DNA of 64,000 bases from an uncultured Pseudomonadales bacterium (GTDB lineage Bacteria; Pseudomonadota; Gammaproteobacteria; Pseudomonadales; Cellvibrionaceae). A model generated the notes under the pieces. The model was not told the DNA's origin. It worked only from the letters and a program-made list of their open reading frames with translations, and made no database searches. Made by a program: the position numbers and the translations under genes. Below, piece by piece: positions 27,684-37,108 of the stretch; the first letter of the stretch is position 1; the number at the start of each line of letters is the position of its first letter. The stretch spans positions 62,001 to 126,000 of the forward strand of contig CANLDL010000001.1 in assembly GCA_947489425.1 (NCBI GenBank), written 5' to 3'.

Positions 27684-29567
27684 ATGTGTGGGATTACAGG
27701 TGTTTTAAATCTGAGGGGTATGTCCGTATCACCATTTGAAATAAAAGCTATGGCTAATGCAATTGCTCATAGAGGACCTGATGGTGAGGGCCATTGGGTT
27801 GAGGAAAATGTTGCTTTAGGGCACAGACGTCTGTCAATTATAGATCTTAGCAATGCTGCACATCAGCCAATGCTTTCTGGAGATAATCGTTTTGTAATAA
27901 GCTATAACGGTGAAGTGTATAACTTTAAAGAGTTAAGGATTGAACTGGAATATAAAGGCCATAGTTTTCAATCCAGAAGTGATACAGAAGTAGTTCTCAA
28001 GGCTTTTATTGAGTGGGGAACAGACTGTATAAAGAAATTCAATGGCATGTTTGCCTTTGCAATTTGGGATAGAGAAAATAAGGTCTTGACTCTTGCGCGA
28101 GATCGTTATGGTATTAAGCCTCTTTATTACACTATTAATAATGGCAATTTTCTTTTTGGCTCAGAAATAAAAGCAATTCAAGCGCATTCAGAGTTTAAAG
28201 CAGAGATTGATAAAGAGTCTATGCTTGAATATTTTACTTTCCAGAATTTTTTTACGGATCGAACACTTCATAAGGATGTACAAATTCTCCCAGCAGGAAC
28301 CTATTTTCAGTTTTCCAGTAATTCACAAATAACCTCATTATCACAAATTAACCCTACTCAATACTGGGACTATCACTTTAGCGAACCCGATACATACATT
28401 ACTCATGAAGAGTATGTAGAAGAGTTGGATCGCCTTATTGTTCAAGCGGTGAATCGCCAGTTAGTAGCAGATGTGGAAATTGGAAGTTATCTTAGTGGAG
28501 GGATGGATTCAGGCACTATCACAGCTCTAGCGGCAAAAAAACTCCCCTTCATGCATACATTCACCGTTGGTTTTGATCTCTCATCTGCATCTGGGCTAGA
28601 GCTAGCCTATGATGAGCGAGTAAAAGCAGAACAGATGTCTTATCTATTTAAGACTGAGCATTATGAGATGGTGCTCAAATCAGGTGATATGGAAAGGTGT
28701 ATTTCTGACTTAGTGTGGCACCTTGAAGAGCCTCGTGTAGGTCAGAGTTACCCTAATTATTATGCAGCGAAACTGGCTTCTCGTTTTGGAAAGGTTGTTT
28801 TATCAGGTGTTGGAGGTGATGAGCTTTTTGGTGGCTATCCGTGGCGTTATTATAGGGGAGTACATAGCAACGATTTTGAGCACTATGTAGATCAATATTA
28901 TTCATTTTGGAATCGTTTAATACCAAACAACACATTGCATAAAGTTTTTTCTCCAATTTGGGATGACGTTAAAAGTGTATGGACCCGCAATATTATGCGT
29001 GATGTTTTTAAAGTTCATTCTGAATACCTTACCACTCCAGAAGATTACGTTAACCATTCGTTATATTTCGAAGCAAAAACTTTTCTCCATGGTTTATTGG
29101 TCGTGGAAGATAAGCTGAGTATGGCTCATAGCTTAGAGAGTCGAGTCCCCTTCCTAGATAATGATTTAGTAGATTTTGCAATGAAGGTTTCTGTTCATAA
29201 AAAGTTGAGTAACTTGAAAAATGTTATCCAAATTGACCAAAATGATCTTGCAAAAAGGCAGCAGCATTTTCAGAAGACGAAGGATGGTAAAGCACTTTTA
29301 AGAGAAGTGATGTCCCGTTATATCCCTGATAGTGTAACTCAGGCAGAAAAGCAGGGCTTTTCTGCTCCTGATGCTAGTTGGTTTAAAGGTGATAGTCTTG
29401 AATATGTTAAAGATGTTCTTATGAGCAATAATGCGCGGATATATGGGTATCTTGATAAAAAATCGGTTCAAGGACTTGTGAATGAGCACCTTCAAGGAAA
29501 AGTTAACAGAAGGCTTCTCATATGGTCGTTGTTGAATGTTGAGGAATGGCTGCGAGTTTTTAATTGA
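27684..29567 (+). CDS. Asparagine synthetase-like amidotransferase 1
   Basis: A 627-residue class II glutamine amidotransferase fused to an ATP pyrophosphatase domain. The nucleophile is Cys2 (MCGITGV), followed by NAIAHRGPDG and the PPi-loop SGGMDSG (about residues 270-276). In sugar loci such proteins (WbpS and WbmE type) convert uronic acids to uronamides, which fits the diacetamido uronic acid made upstream. A standard AsnB role is less likely in this setting. A second, distant homologue lies at 40.7 kb. Confidence 0.85.
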   Translation: MCGITGVLNLRGMSVSPFEIKAMANAIAHRGPDGEGHWVEENVALGHRRLSIIDLSNAAHQPMLSGDNRFVISYNGEVYNFKELRIELEYKGHSFQSRSDTEVVLKAFIEWGTDCIKKFNGMFAFAIWDRENKVLTLARDRYGIKPLYYTINNGNFLFGSEIKAIQAHSEFKAEIDKESMLEYFTFQNFFTDRTLHKDVQILPAGTYFQFSSNSQITSLSQINPTQYWDYHFSEPDTYITHEEYVEELDRLIVQAVNRQLVADVEIGSYLSGGMDSGTITALAAKKLPFMHTFTVGFDLSSASGLELAYDERVKAEQMSYLFKTEHYEMVLKSGDMERCISDLVWHLEEPRVGQSYPNYYAAKLASRFGKVVLSGVGGDELFGGYPWRYYRGVHSNDFEHYVDQYYSFWNRLIPNNTLHKVFSPIWDDVKSVWTRNIMRDVFKVHSEYLTTPEDYVNHSLYFEAKTFLHGLLVVEDKLSMAHSLESRVPFLDNDLVDFAMKVSVHKKLSNLKNVIQIDQNDLAKRQQHFQKTKDGKALLREVMSRYIPDSVTQAEKQGFSAPDASWFKGDSLEYVKDVLMSNNARIYGYLDKKSVQGLVNEHLQGKVNRRLLIWSLLNVEEWLRVFN

Positions 29568-29704
29568 TTGTAATAATTCCCGAGTACTAGATAAAAGCAG
29601 CAGATAATGAAGAATGGAATGTATAACAGTTATAAAGGCTCCTTATCGGTATTAGCGATGTGCCTTTAAGTGTCAAGCTGTGAAAGTAATGTTTGAGTAG
29701 CAGG

Positions 29705-29710
29705 TATAAT
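29705..29710 (+). promoter_or_regulatory. Possible internal promoter (-10)
   Basis: TATAAT lies in the 200-base gap between the amidotransferase and the phosphoesterase, one of the few real gaps in the locus. No matching -35 is seen. An imperfect AAAGGC/GCCTTT hairpin lies about 60 bases upstream and could mark the end of the preceding transcript. Confidence 0.3.
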
Positions 29711-29767
29711 TTATAAATAAAGATTATTTCTATATTACATTTTTCTAAAAAAGGCTGTAATTAAAAG

Positions 29768-30475
29768 ATGAAAATAGGAATTGTTTCTGACATACATGGA
29801 AACTTAACAGGTTTAGATGTTTGTTTAGAGTATTTACATCAAATGAATGTAGACACTATTGTGTCGTTAGGTGATGTTGTTGGTTATTTTCCTGACCCCT
29901 CTAACGCGATTCTTCGTTTGAGGGAGCATGGAGTGCACTGTCTCCTTGGGAATCATGATGCTATGTTGCTTGGGACAATGTCTCTGGATAAAAAAAAAGA
30001 TCGAGTCTATCAAATAGAGGTGGCTAAAGAATCTGTATCTGGTGAATTAAAAAATTATATATCCACCTGGTTACCATGGTATGAGATGAAGGTAGGAGAC
30101 AAGAAATTATTATTTGTCCACGGATCTCCTTCAAACCCTCTGAATGGTTATATTTATCCTGATTCTGACATCAATCATTTTAAAAATTGGAATTATGATG
30201 CAATATTCATGGGACATACACATCGCCCTTTTATTAAAAAAATTCAAGGTGAAAAATTAGCAATTAATGTAGGTTCTTGTGGATTGCCGAGAGACCATGG
30301 AGGGCTAGCTTCATGTGCTATTTACGATACTAATACTCATTCTTGCGAAATCTATCGCCCCCAGTTTAATGTAAATGAAATACTTTTTCAGTATGAGGAC
30401 AAAATACATGATGCAGTTGTTATGTGTCTTAAACGAAAATGTGATCATGTTTTTGGAAGGATAATATATGCATAA
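29768..30475 (+). CDS. Calcineurin-like metallophosphoesterase (YfcE type)
   Basis: A 235-residue protein with the metal-binding motifs in order: DIHGN (residues 8-12), GDVVGYFPD (about 36-44), GNHDA (about 61-65), a histidine in VHGSP (about 118-122) and GHTHRPF (about 151-157). It should hydrolyse a phosphate ester; the substrate is unknown. It overlaps the ATP-grasp gene by 8 bases and probably opens a subunit of the locus. Such enzymes are uncommon in O-antigen loci. Confidence 0.82.
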   Translation: MKIGIVSDIHGNLTGLDVCLEYLHQMNVDTIVSLGDVVGYFPDPSNAILRLREHGVHCLLGNHDAMLLGTMSLDKKKDRVYQIEVAKESVSGELKNYISTWLPWYEMKVGDKKLLFVHGSPSNPLNGYIYPDSDINHFKNWNYDAIFMGHTHRPFIKKIQGEKLAINVGSCGLPRDHGGLASCAIYDTNTHSCEIYRPQFNVNEILFQYEDKIHDAVVMCLKRKCDHVFGRIIYA

Positions 30476-31562
30476 TTTAAATGAACAGATGACAGTGATG
30501 GTCACCGGTATAGGCGGCGGTGGACATGGCGAGCAAATATTGAAGGCTCTTAGATTAGCTGAAACAAAATATCGCATAGTGGGTGGAGATATGTCCCCTA
30601 TAAGTAAGGGCCTAATGGAGGTGGATAGTCCTTATCTATTACCTCCAGCTACAGATGAAAAATATATAGATGCCGTATTAGCTGTTTGCAAAAAAGAGAA
30701 TGTTAAGGTGTTGTTCCATGGCTCAGAGCCTGAATTAAATGCCATGAGTTCACATAGAGAGAAAATTAGAAAAGCTGGGGTTTTTCTTCCTATAAACTCA
30801 AAAAAAGTGATTGAGACATGTATGGACAAGGTGAAGACGACAGCGTTTCTTCATGACCTTGGATTTTATACGCCGAAATCTGTAACAGTTAGAACAGAAA
30901 ATGACTTAAAGAAAGTTGATTTCTTTCCAGCAGTCCTCAAACCATCTATTGGTGGTGGTGCCTCAGCTAATACTATGCTTGCACAGAGTCCAAAGGAAAT
31001 GGAAATGTTTGGTAAATATTTATTAGATATTTATCCAGAATATATCGTTCAGGAATATGTTGGAACACCTGATCAAGAATATACAGTGGGAGTTTTGCAT
31101 AGCCTAGACGGAAAGTTGATTAATTCGATTGCGGTAAACCGATCAATCATATCAAGCCTTGGGAACCGTATAAAAGTTACCAATAAGACAAATCGTAAAG
31201 AACTCGGCCCTGTATTGGCTATAAGTAGCGGCATTTCTCAAGGAAAAATAGGACGGTTTCCGATGGTAACAGGCCCTTGTGAAAAAATTGCGGCAGCATT
31301 AGGTGTGTGTGGGGCTGTTAATATTCAATGCCGATTAGTTGATAATAAAGTTTATGTGTTTGAAATAAACCCTCGTTTTTCAGGTACTACTTCGCTACGA
31401 GCAATGGTAGGTTATAATGAACCAGATTTGTTGATTAGGCATCATCTCATGGGCGAATCGATTAAGCCAAATTTCCAATATTCATCGGGTTATATTATGA
31501 GAGGGCTAGAGGAAACTTTGATTAATGATGTGAGTTTCTGCGAAGCGAGGTCATTGCTATGA
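30468..31562 (+). CDS. ATP-grasp ligase of carbamoyl-phosphate-synthase type
   Basis: A 364-residue protein. The N-terminal pre-ATP-grasp fold has a glycine-rich TGIGGGGHGEQ (about residues 13-23). The central ATP-grasp has VLKPSIGGGAS (about 156-166), and the metal-binding end is FEINPRFSGTT (about 301-311). These enzymes join a carboxylate to an amine or thiol through an acyl phosphate. Here a plausible role is adding an amino acid to a sugar acid or making a small precursor, but nothing fixes the substrate. It overlaps the methyltransferase start by 4 bases. Confidence 0.78.
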   Translation: MHNLNEQMTVMVTGIGGGGHGEQILKALRLAETKYRIVGGDMSPISKGLMEVDSPYLLPPATDEKYIDAVLAVCKKENVKVLFHGSEPELNAMSSHREKIRKAGVFLPINSKKVIETCMDKVKTTAFLHDLGFYTPKSVTVRTENDLKKVDFFPAVLKPSIGGGASANTMLAQSPKEMEMFGKYLLDIYPEYIVQEYVGTPDQEYTVGVLHSLDGKLINSIAVNRSIISSLGNRIKVTNKTNRKELGPVLAISSGISQGKIGRFPMVTGPCEKIAAALGVCGAVNIQCRLVDNKVYVFEINPRFSGTTSLRAMVGYNEPDLLIRHHLMGESIKPNFQYSSGYIMRGLEETLINDVSFCEARSLL

Positions 31563-32734
31563 AGAACCCTGAGGTTATCTGGAAAACTGAAAGCATGCCG
31601 TTTTATTGGGGGCAGTTACAAAACCCAACTAATGGCTCGGGCTTGCCCGATAGCTTGCCTTTTGCCTTGTGTGTAGATCCTGAAACGGGCGTATTGATGC
31701 AAGCGCCGGACACTAAAGTGTCGTGTGCACTTGAAAATGCCTATGCTAAAGGTTCATCAATCAGCGGGATGATGGATGATAGTGGTATTGGCAAGGAATA
31801 TGCTGAAGATTTCTTGAATTTTATCATTCGCCAAATTGGGAGTAATAATCTCAATGGAAAAAGGATTCTTGAAATTGGCTGCGGTACAGGTTATCTACTG
31901 TCTAGGTTGAAGAGTTTCGGTGCAGATGTTATTGGTGTGGAACCAGGTGGTCATGGTCAAATTGGTGCTGGCAAGTACGATGTTCCAATTATCCATGATT
32001 ATTTTCCTTCACAGAAAATTCTAGGTCACTTTGATTTTATTATTTCCTATGCTGTGCTTGAGCATATAGAGCAGCCAATCGACTTTATGAAGAAGGTTAA
32101 ATCTGCGCTTGTTCCTGAAGGTAAGATTTTTCTAGCAGTGCCTGATACAGAGCCTTGTCAGGTATTGGGTGATGTATCAATGCTACTGCATGAGCATTGG
32201 AGCTATTTTACACAACATTCTTTGGGTGGATTGTTGAGTGCAGTTGGGAATCTTGAGGCGTATGTTGAACCAGCAGGTTTTGGTGGAAGTTTGTATGGTG
32301 TTGCACATTGTCAAGAAACTAATGAGATCTCTTTAGCCGAGAAGCCGTCGAGTATTCTTTGTGATGAGGCAGAAGCTTTTGTCCAAAGGATGAATATGTG
32401 GAACTCTAGACTTGTCAATTTTATTGAGGAAGCTAGGGGTAAAGGTAAAATAGTTGCTATTTATGTTCCGATACGCATTATAAATACTTTGCAGGCTTGT
32501 AGAGTAGATTCAAGCCATCTTCGTTTTATTGACGATAATTCCGTCTTGAGAGGTAGTTTTCTTCCTGGGTTTCCTCAAGCAGTTGAGGGGCGAGATGAGC
32601 TAATTAATTGTCCAACGGATGAAGTGTTAATCATGTCACATACCTTTGGTGAAAAAATCAAGAGCTCATTATTGGAAAAACTCCCAGCATCAACACGAAT
32701 TACCTTGATTTCCGATCTGGGAAGAAGGGGATAA
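31559..32734 (+). CDS. SAM-dependent C-methyltransferase-like protein
   Basis: A 391-residue protein. The SAM-binding motif EIGCGTGY is at residues 105-112. The C-terminal part (about 280-390) resembles the C-methyltransferase C-terminal domain, with VAIYVPIRI, FLPGFP and VLIMSHTFG. Family members (NovU-like) methylate nucleotide sugars at carbon. The N-terminal zinc-binding cysteines of the classic family are not seen, so the substrate domain differs. It is coupled to the ATP-grasp gene (ATGA overlap). A decayed copy of its C-terminal half lies 935 bases downstream. Confidence 0.78.
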   Translation: MKNPEVIWKTESMPFYWGQLQNPTNGSGLPDSLPFALCVDPETGVLMQAPDTKVSCALENAYAKGSSISGMMDDSGIGKEYAEDFLNFIIRQIGSNNLNGKRILEIGCGTGYLLSRLKSFGADVIGVEPGGHGQIGAGKYDVPIIHDYFPSQKILGHFDFIISYAVLEHIEQPIDFMKKVKSALVPEGKIFLAVPDTEPCQVLGDVSMLLHEHWSYFTQHSLGGLLSAVGNLEAYVEPAGFGGSLYGVAHCQETNEISLAEKPSSILCDEAEAFVQRMNMWNSRLVNFIEEARGKGKIVAIYVPIRIINTLQACRVDSSHLRFIDDNSVLRGSFLPGFPQAVEGRDELINCPTDEVLIMSHTFGEKIKSSLLEKLPASTRITLISDLGRRG

Positions 32735-32736
32735 TA

Positions 32737-33642
32737 ATGAAAGTTGCGGTTACGGGGGCGGCTGGATTAATAGGTTATGAAGTTGTTACCCAATCATTAT
32801 CACAAGGTCACGAAGTAACCGGTTTTTATAAGTCACTAAATAGTAAAGATAAGCATAAAGATATTGAAGTAATTGCTATTGATTTACTCGATGGAAATCT
32901 TTCTAATTATTTTGAAGGAAAAGGTTTTGATGTAGTGGTTCATTGTGCCGCAGCCATTCCATATTCTTTTGGTGAGAGTAGAGAGAAGAGAATCGCTGAA
33001 ATTAATCGGCAAATTGATAGCGAGATCATTTCATTGTGCCTGAAAAATAGGTGTCGGCTGATATATCTATCAAGCGCTTCAGTGTATGGGTTTGAAAGCG
33101 GAAAAGATCTGGTCAGTGAGGAAAGTCCTGTCGTATCCACCGGATATTACATTGAAGAGAAACTATGGGCTGAAGAACAAATTCAAAGTATGTGCATCCC
33201 TTCTGTTATTCTACGAGTAAATGCGCCATACGGCCCTAGGCAGCGAAGTCAGACAGTATTGAAAACATTTATTGAGAATGCATTGTCGGGCAAGGATCTT
33301 TATTATTATGGCACGGGCAATAGGACACAGGATTTTACTTCCTGTATAGATATTGCCAATGCCGTGTGTCAGGCGGTTGAGCGTCCTGATGCACAAGGGG
33401 TATTTAATATTGCTAGTGGACAACCTATATCAATGAAGGATCTTGCTACATTAGTAGTAAAGTTATCTCCAGGTGGAACTAAAAGCAAAGTTTATCCATC
33501 GGGGACTGATGATAACCAAGAAAATTTTAGGGCTATGTTTGATATTTATAAAGCACAAAAACTGCTCTTGTGGGCTCCAAAGATTGATCTTAGTCGAGGA
33601 ATTTATGAATGGTACAGCTACTTACAGAATGCAGTGAAATAA
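32737..33642 (+). CDS. NAD-dependent epimerase/dehydratase
   Basis: A 301-residue extended SDR. TGAAGLIGYE is at residues 6-15, LSSASVYG at about 111-118, and YxxxK at Y138/K142. It starts two bases after the methyltransferase stop and is the fourth gene of the phosphoesterase/ATP-grasp/methyltransferase unit. Its reaction cannot be named; 4-epimerase and 4-reductase activities are both possible. Confidence 0.8.
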   Translation: MKVAVTGAAGLIGYEVVTQSLSQGHEVTGFYKSLNSKDKHKDIEVIAIDLLDGNLSNYFEGKGFDVVVHCAAAIPYSFGESREKRIAEINRQIDSEIISLCLKNRCRLIYLSSASVYGFESGKDLVSEESPVVSTGYYIEEKLWAEEQIQSMCIPSVILRVNAPYGPRQRSQTVLKTFIENALSGKDLYYYGTGNRTQDFTSCIDIANAVCQAVERPDAQGVFNIASGQPISMKDLATLVVKLSPGGTKSKVYPSGTDDNQENFRAMFDIYKAQKLLLWAPKIDLSRGIYEWYSYLQNAVK

Positions 33643-33668
33643 AGGTAACCGTTTGAGGGGGGCTGGGT

Positions 33669-34128
33669 TTGATTGAAGTGTCTGACTATTATTTGCACTT
33701 AAAGAAAGGGTTTGGTGAAAACGGTGTGAAAGCAGATTTTATTTGACTCTATAGTCACCCTTTTGTAGACAATACTAATTTGCCTGAAGATTTAGTATCT
33801 AGCTATCCTGAATTATGCAAAAAATATATTAATTATATTAATGCTAAACTAAGGCATTTTACTAATTTAGGATAATTAAGAGTATATTGTTCCGTGAGAT
33901 GCTTAGCAATAATGAATACATTTACTCCAATGCCTTTTTTAGATGTCGACCCTTTAGAGTATGGTGAGTTTTTTCCGTCTTTTGGTGAATCTATTGAAAG
34001 TAGAAATTTTTTTTAGGAACTCCTATAGAGGGTTTGGTAGTTATGTCTAAACATTTGGAGAGCAGGCCAAACATAGTTTGAAAAATGATGGTTGCCTAGC
34101 AAATGTATATACTGTTGATGAATTATGA
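33669..34128 (+). pseudogene. Decayed C-terminal half of a second C-methyltransferase
   Basis: One frame carries coding-like sequence interrupted by an in-frame TGA (33744), a TAA (33873) and a TAG (34014). The TAG is at a T8 tract (34007-34014), where a one-base shift restores reading (GTPIEGLVVMS). A second shift near 34050 gives TFGEQAKHSL. The order of short matches to the intact methyltransferase C-terminus is kept: the VYCSVR, FLDVDP, FPSF, GLVVMS and TFGEQ blocks align with VAIYVPIR, LRFIDD, LPGF, EVLIMS and HTFGEK. The SAM domain is missing. This explains nearly all of the 508-base gap. Confidence 0.7.
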
Positions 34129-34150
34129 CTTTTACTAGAATGATAAATTT

Positions 34151-34873
34151 ATGAAATTCAAAAATATATCAGATATAAACCCTGATGATATCTCTACGTG
34201 GAAAGGTAAAATTTTCTTAACATTTGATATTGATTGGGCTGCTGATGAAGTTATTAATGATACATTAGAATTAATTTCTGAAGCAGGTATAGCTTCGACA
34301 TGGTTTGTTACACATAAGTTCCCTTTGATTTCGAAAATGAAAACTTCTAATGTATTAGAGTTAGGTATTCACCCTAATTTTAATTTATTATTATCAGGGG
34401 GGGCGTGTAATAACCTTAACGCAACAAGTATCGTAAGTGATTTACTCACCATAATTCCTGAAGCAACATCTATACGTAGTCATTCTACAACACAGAATTC
34501 AGTTCTTCTTGATATGTTCAGGAAGAAAGGTTTGACACATGATGTTAATTGTTTTATTCCTTCTCAAGCAAATATTGCACTTAAGCCTTGGAAGCTTTGG
34601 GATGGGTTGATTCGTGTGCCTTATGATTGGGAAGATGATGTCCATTGTTTATATAATCATAATGTAAGTGTTAGTGAGCTTGCTAATAGATGTTCCTTAA
34701 ATGTTTTTGATTTCCATCCAATACACGTTTTTTTAAATACAGAAAGTATAGAAAGATATGAAAAAACGCGCCCTATCCATAATAACCCGGAAGAGTTAAT
34801 TAAACATAGATATGAGGGATATGGCACTCGTAGTAGATTGATAGAATTACTTGCTTTAAGTGATATGACATGA
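34151..34873 (+). CDS. Polysaccharide deacetylase-fold protein (WbmS-like)
   Basis: A 240-residue protein of NodB-like fold. The metal-binding start is LTFDIDWA (about residues 22-29), a histidine lies in LGIHPNF (about 71-77), and RSHS at about 111-114. The second half ends FDFHPIHVF. Bordetella O-antigen loci have similar proteins (WbmS) next to formyltransferases. It would remove an acyl group from a sugar or nucleotide sugar, giving a free amine for the adjacent formyltransferase; this link is inference. It overlaps that gene by 4 bases. Confidence 0.68.
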   Translation: MKFKNISDINPDDISTWKGKIFLTFDIDWAADEVINDTLELISEAGIASTWFVTHKFPLISKMKTSNVLELGIHPNFNLLLSGGACNNLNATSIVSDLLTIIPEATSIRSHSTTQNSVLLDMFRKKGLTHDVNCFIPSQANIALKPWKLWDGLIRVPYDWEDDVHCLYNHNVSVSELANRCSLNVFDFHPIHVFLNTESIERYEKTRPIHNNPEELIKHRYEGYGTRSRLIELLALSDMT

Positions 34874-35793
34874 GAATAGCAATTATAGGTCGCACTTCTA
34901 TTCTGTATAATACAGCTCTTCTATTAAAAAAAATGAATCATGAGGTTGTATGTATTTTAACGGCTAAGGAGGCCCCAGAATATACACGTACATCACAAGA
35001 TTTTCGAGAGTTAGCAAGTATGTGGTGTATTCCATTTTCTCAAGGGGGGAATATTTTAAAGCATATAGATTTCCTTCATGATGCGAATGCAGATATTGCC
35101 GTAAGTATTAATTATACAGGCATAATCCCTCAAGAGATAATCAACTTATTTCCTCATGGCATACTGAATGCGCATGGAGGTGATTTGCCCAGATACAGAG
35201 GTAATGCATGTCAAGCTTGGGCTATAATTAATGGGGAGACGCGTATAGGTTTATGTGTCCACAAAATGATCGCCGATGAGCTGGATAGTGGTGATATTAT
35301 TAGTCGTGAATATTTAAATATTAATAATGAAACTAAAATAACTGATGTGTATAGCTGGATGGAAGAAAAAACCCCTAATCTAATGTTAAGCGCTGTCGGT
35401 ATATTAAGTAAAGACCCTAATTATGTGCTTGAGGAACAATCAAAAAATCCTGAAAGCTCACTAAGATGTTATCCCCGAAAACCAGAAGATGGATCTATTG
35501 ATTGGTCTAAGCCTGCAATCGAAATATTGAGACTAATTAACGCTTCTGGCAAACCATACTCCGGTGCTTTTTGTAAATTCCAAGAGCAAAAACTAATCGT
35601 ATGGGACGGAGCTCTTCGTGAGAAAAGTGAAAATGTCTGTGCGATGCCAGGGCAAGTAATTAAAATTGAAGATGATTATGTAGATATTGCCTGTGGAGAC
35701 GAGAATTTAGTTCGCTTGTATTCTGTTGAGTATGAAGGAAGTTTGGCTTGTCCGAGTTATATTTTTACTTCGATTCGAGATAGGGTTTATTGA
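34870..35793 (+). CDS. Formyltransferase-family protein (sugar N-formyltransferase)
   Basis: A 307-residue protein of the Fmt/ArnA-N/WbmR group. The catalytic triad is visible: N100 and H102 in LNAHGGDLPRYRG, and D142 in ELDSGDI. It uses N10-formyltetrahydrofolate to formylate an amino group. A C-terminal domain resembles that of methionyl-tRNA formyltransferase, but the setting points to an amino sugar. It is translationally coupled to the deacetylase-like gene (ATGA overlap). Confidence 0.8.
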   Translation: MRIAIIGRTSILYNTALLLKKMNHEVVCILTAKEAPEYTRTSQDFRELASMWCIPFSQGGNILKHIDFLHDANADIAVSINYTGIIPQEIINLFPHGILNAHGGDLPRYRGNACQAWAIINGETRIGLCVHKMIADELDSGDIISREYLNINNETKITDVYSWMEEKTPNLMLSAVGILSKDPNYVLEEQSKNPESSLRCYPRKPEDGSIDWSKPAIEILRLINASGKPYSGAFCKFQEQKLIVWDGALREKSENVCAMPGQVIKIEDDYVDIACGDENLVRLYSVEYEGSLACPSYIFTSIRDRVY

Positions 35794-35797
35794 AAAT

Positions 35798-37108
35798 ATG
35801 CGTAGCGTACTTATTTTAGTTTTAGGTTTTTTTCGTAAACTTTTTTTCTGTCTATTCTTATCAGTATATTGTATTTGTGTTTTTTTATGCGCTGGATATT
35901 TGAATTTTTTTGTAAGAAAAAAAAATAAAATTCCTCGTGTGGTTTGGGGTAGTACACCATTAATAAATAATTCTTATTGGTCAAGGTCATTGCGTGCAGA
36001 AGGTTTTTTATCCGAAACATTCACGCTGGACTTCTATTCGGGTATTAACCAAAGAGCAGATTGGGATAAAGTTTTATCCGAGGAGTTTCTGTGGGCGCCT
36101 AATATTATAAAACCTTACATAGCTTTTCTAGAAAGTTTATTCCGCTACGATATTTTTGTTATTTCTTTTAATGGTTTTTTTCTTGGTAATACTCCAATTT
36201 GCTATTTGCAGTCTAACATTTTTAAATTAGCAAGGAAAAAAGTAATTGTATTACCGTATGGTTCTGACTCATATATTTATAATAGAATTCGTTCTGTGAA
36301 TTTATTGCATGGCCTTTTGATGTCATACCCTATTTCTGCAAGAAATCAAAAAAAAATTGCTAAAGACGTTGATTATTGGTGCGAAAAGGCTGACGTGGTT
36401 ATCCCTGGGATGATGGGAGCTGATGGTTTGGGGCGATGGGATGTTTTGCTACCCAGTGCTCTTTCCGTTGATCTTGATATATGGAAGCCATCAGTAAGGA
36501 AAAATTGTGCTAATGGATTTAATGGAGTTGTAACTATTTCACATGCTCCAAATCATAGAGGCTTTAAGGGCTCGGAATTCTTAATAGATGCAGTTGGAAT
36601 TTTAAAATCGGAAGGTTTGAATATTGAATTAAAGCTTCTAGAGCATTTAAAAAACTCTGATGTACAGAGGGTCCTATATGAGGAAACAGATATCTTGGTT
36701 GAACAGTTAATATTTACTGGCCACGGTTTAAATGGCTTGGAAGGTATGGCATCTGGAATACCAACAATATCTAATTTGGAAGATGAATCCTATACTATGC
36801 CAGTTAGGCGTTGGTCATATTTTGATGAATGTCCTCTTGTTTCTGCATCACCTGAAACATTGGTTGAGGTTCTTCGTAAGCTGGTAACTCGTCCTGAATT
36901 ACGAAATAAGCTAGGCACTGCTGGCAGGGCTTACGCTGAAAAATATCATGGCTTAGATTCAAGTCATTACTTGTTCTCAAATGTTATCGATTATGTGTAT
37001 GGAAAAAAAGATTCGCTTATTAATCTTTACCACCCTCTGTTAGGGGAATACCCAAACCGTATGCCGAAAGTTCAACATCCTTTGATTAATAGTCAGATTA
37101 TTGATTAA
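35798..37108 (+). CDS. Membrane-anchored glycosyltransferase (GT4-like)
   Basis: I start at the ATG at 35798 (MRSVLILVLG), four bases after the formyltransferase stop, giving 436 residues; a longer frame from 35726 lies inside the previous gene. A hydrophobic segment (about residues 3-38) anchors the N-terminus. The C-terminal donor domain has SHAPNHRGFKGSEFLIDA (about 245-262) and the GLEGMASGIPTI acceptor block (about 315-326). It is related to the protein at 39.4 kb, which shares HAP-N-R-KG and the same ending. The linkage made is unknown. Noticeably A+T-rich. Confidence 0.75.
   Translation: MRSVLILVLGFFRKLFFCLFLSVYCICVFLCAGYLNFFVRKKNKIPRVVWGSTPLINNSYWSRSLRAEGFLSETFTLDFYSGINQRADWDKVLSEEFLWAPNIIKPYIAFLESLFRYDIFVISFNGFFLGNTPICYLQSNIFKLARKKVIVLPYGSDSYIYNRIRSVNLLHGLLMSYPISARNQKKIAKDVDYWCEKADVVIPGMMGADGLGRWDVLLPSALSVDLDIWKPSVRKNCANGFNGVVTISHAPNHRGFKGSEFLIDAVGILKSEGLNIELKLLEHLKNSDVQRVLYEETDILVEQLIFTGHGLNGLEGMASGIPTISNLEDESYTMPVRRWSYFDECPLVSASPETLVEVLRKLVTRPELRNKLGTAGRAYAEKYHGLDSSHYLFSNVIDYVYGKKDSLINLYHPLLGEYPNRMPKVQHPLINSQIID

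Noticed and set aside
33669..33875. In-frame TGA as a selenocysteine codon
   Set aside because: No SECIS-like hairpin follows, further stops and frameshifts occur in the same region, and the sequence matches a decayed methyltransferase.
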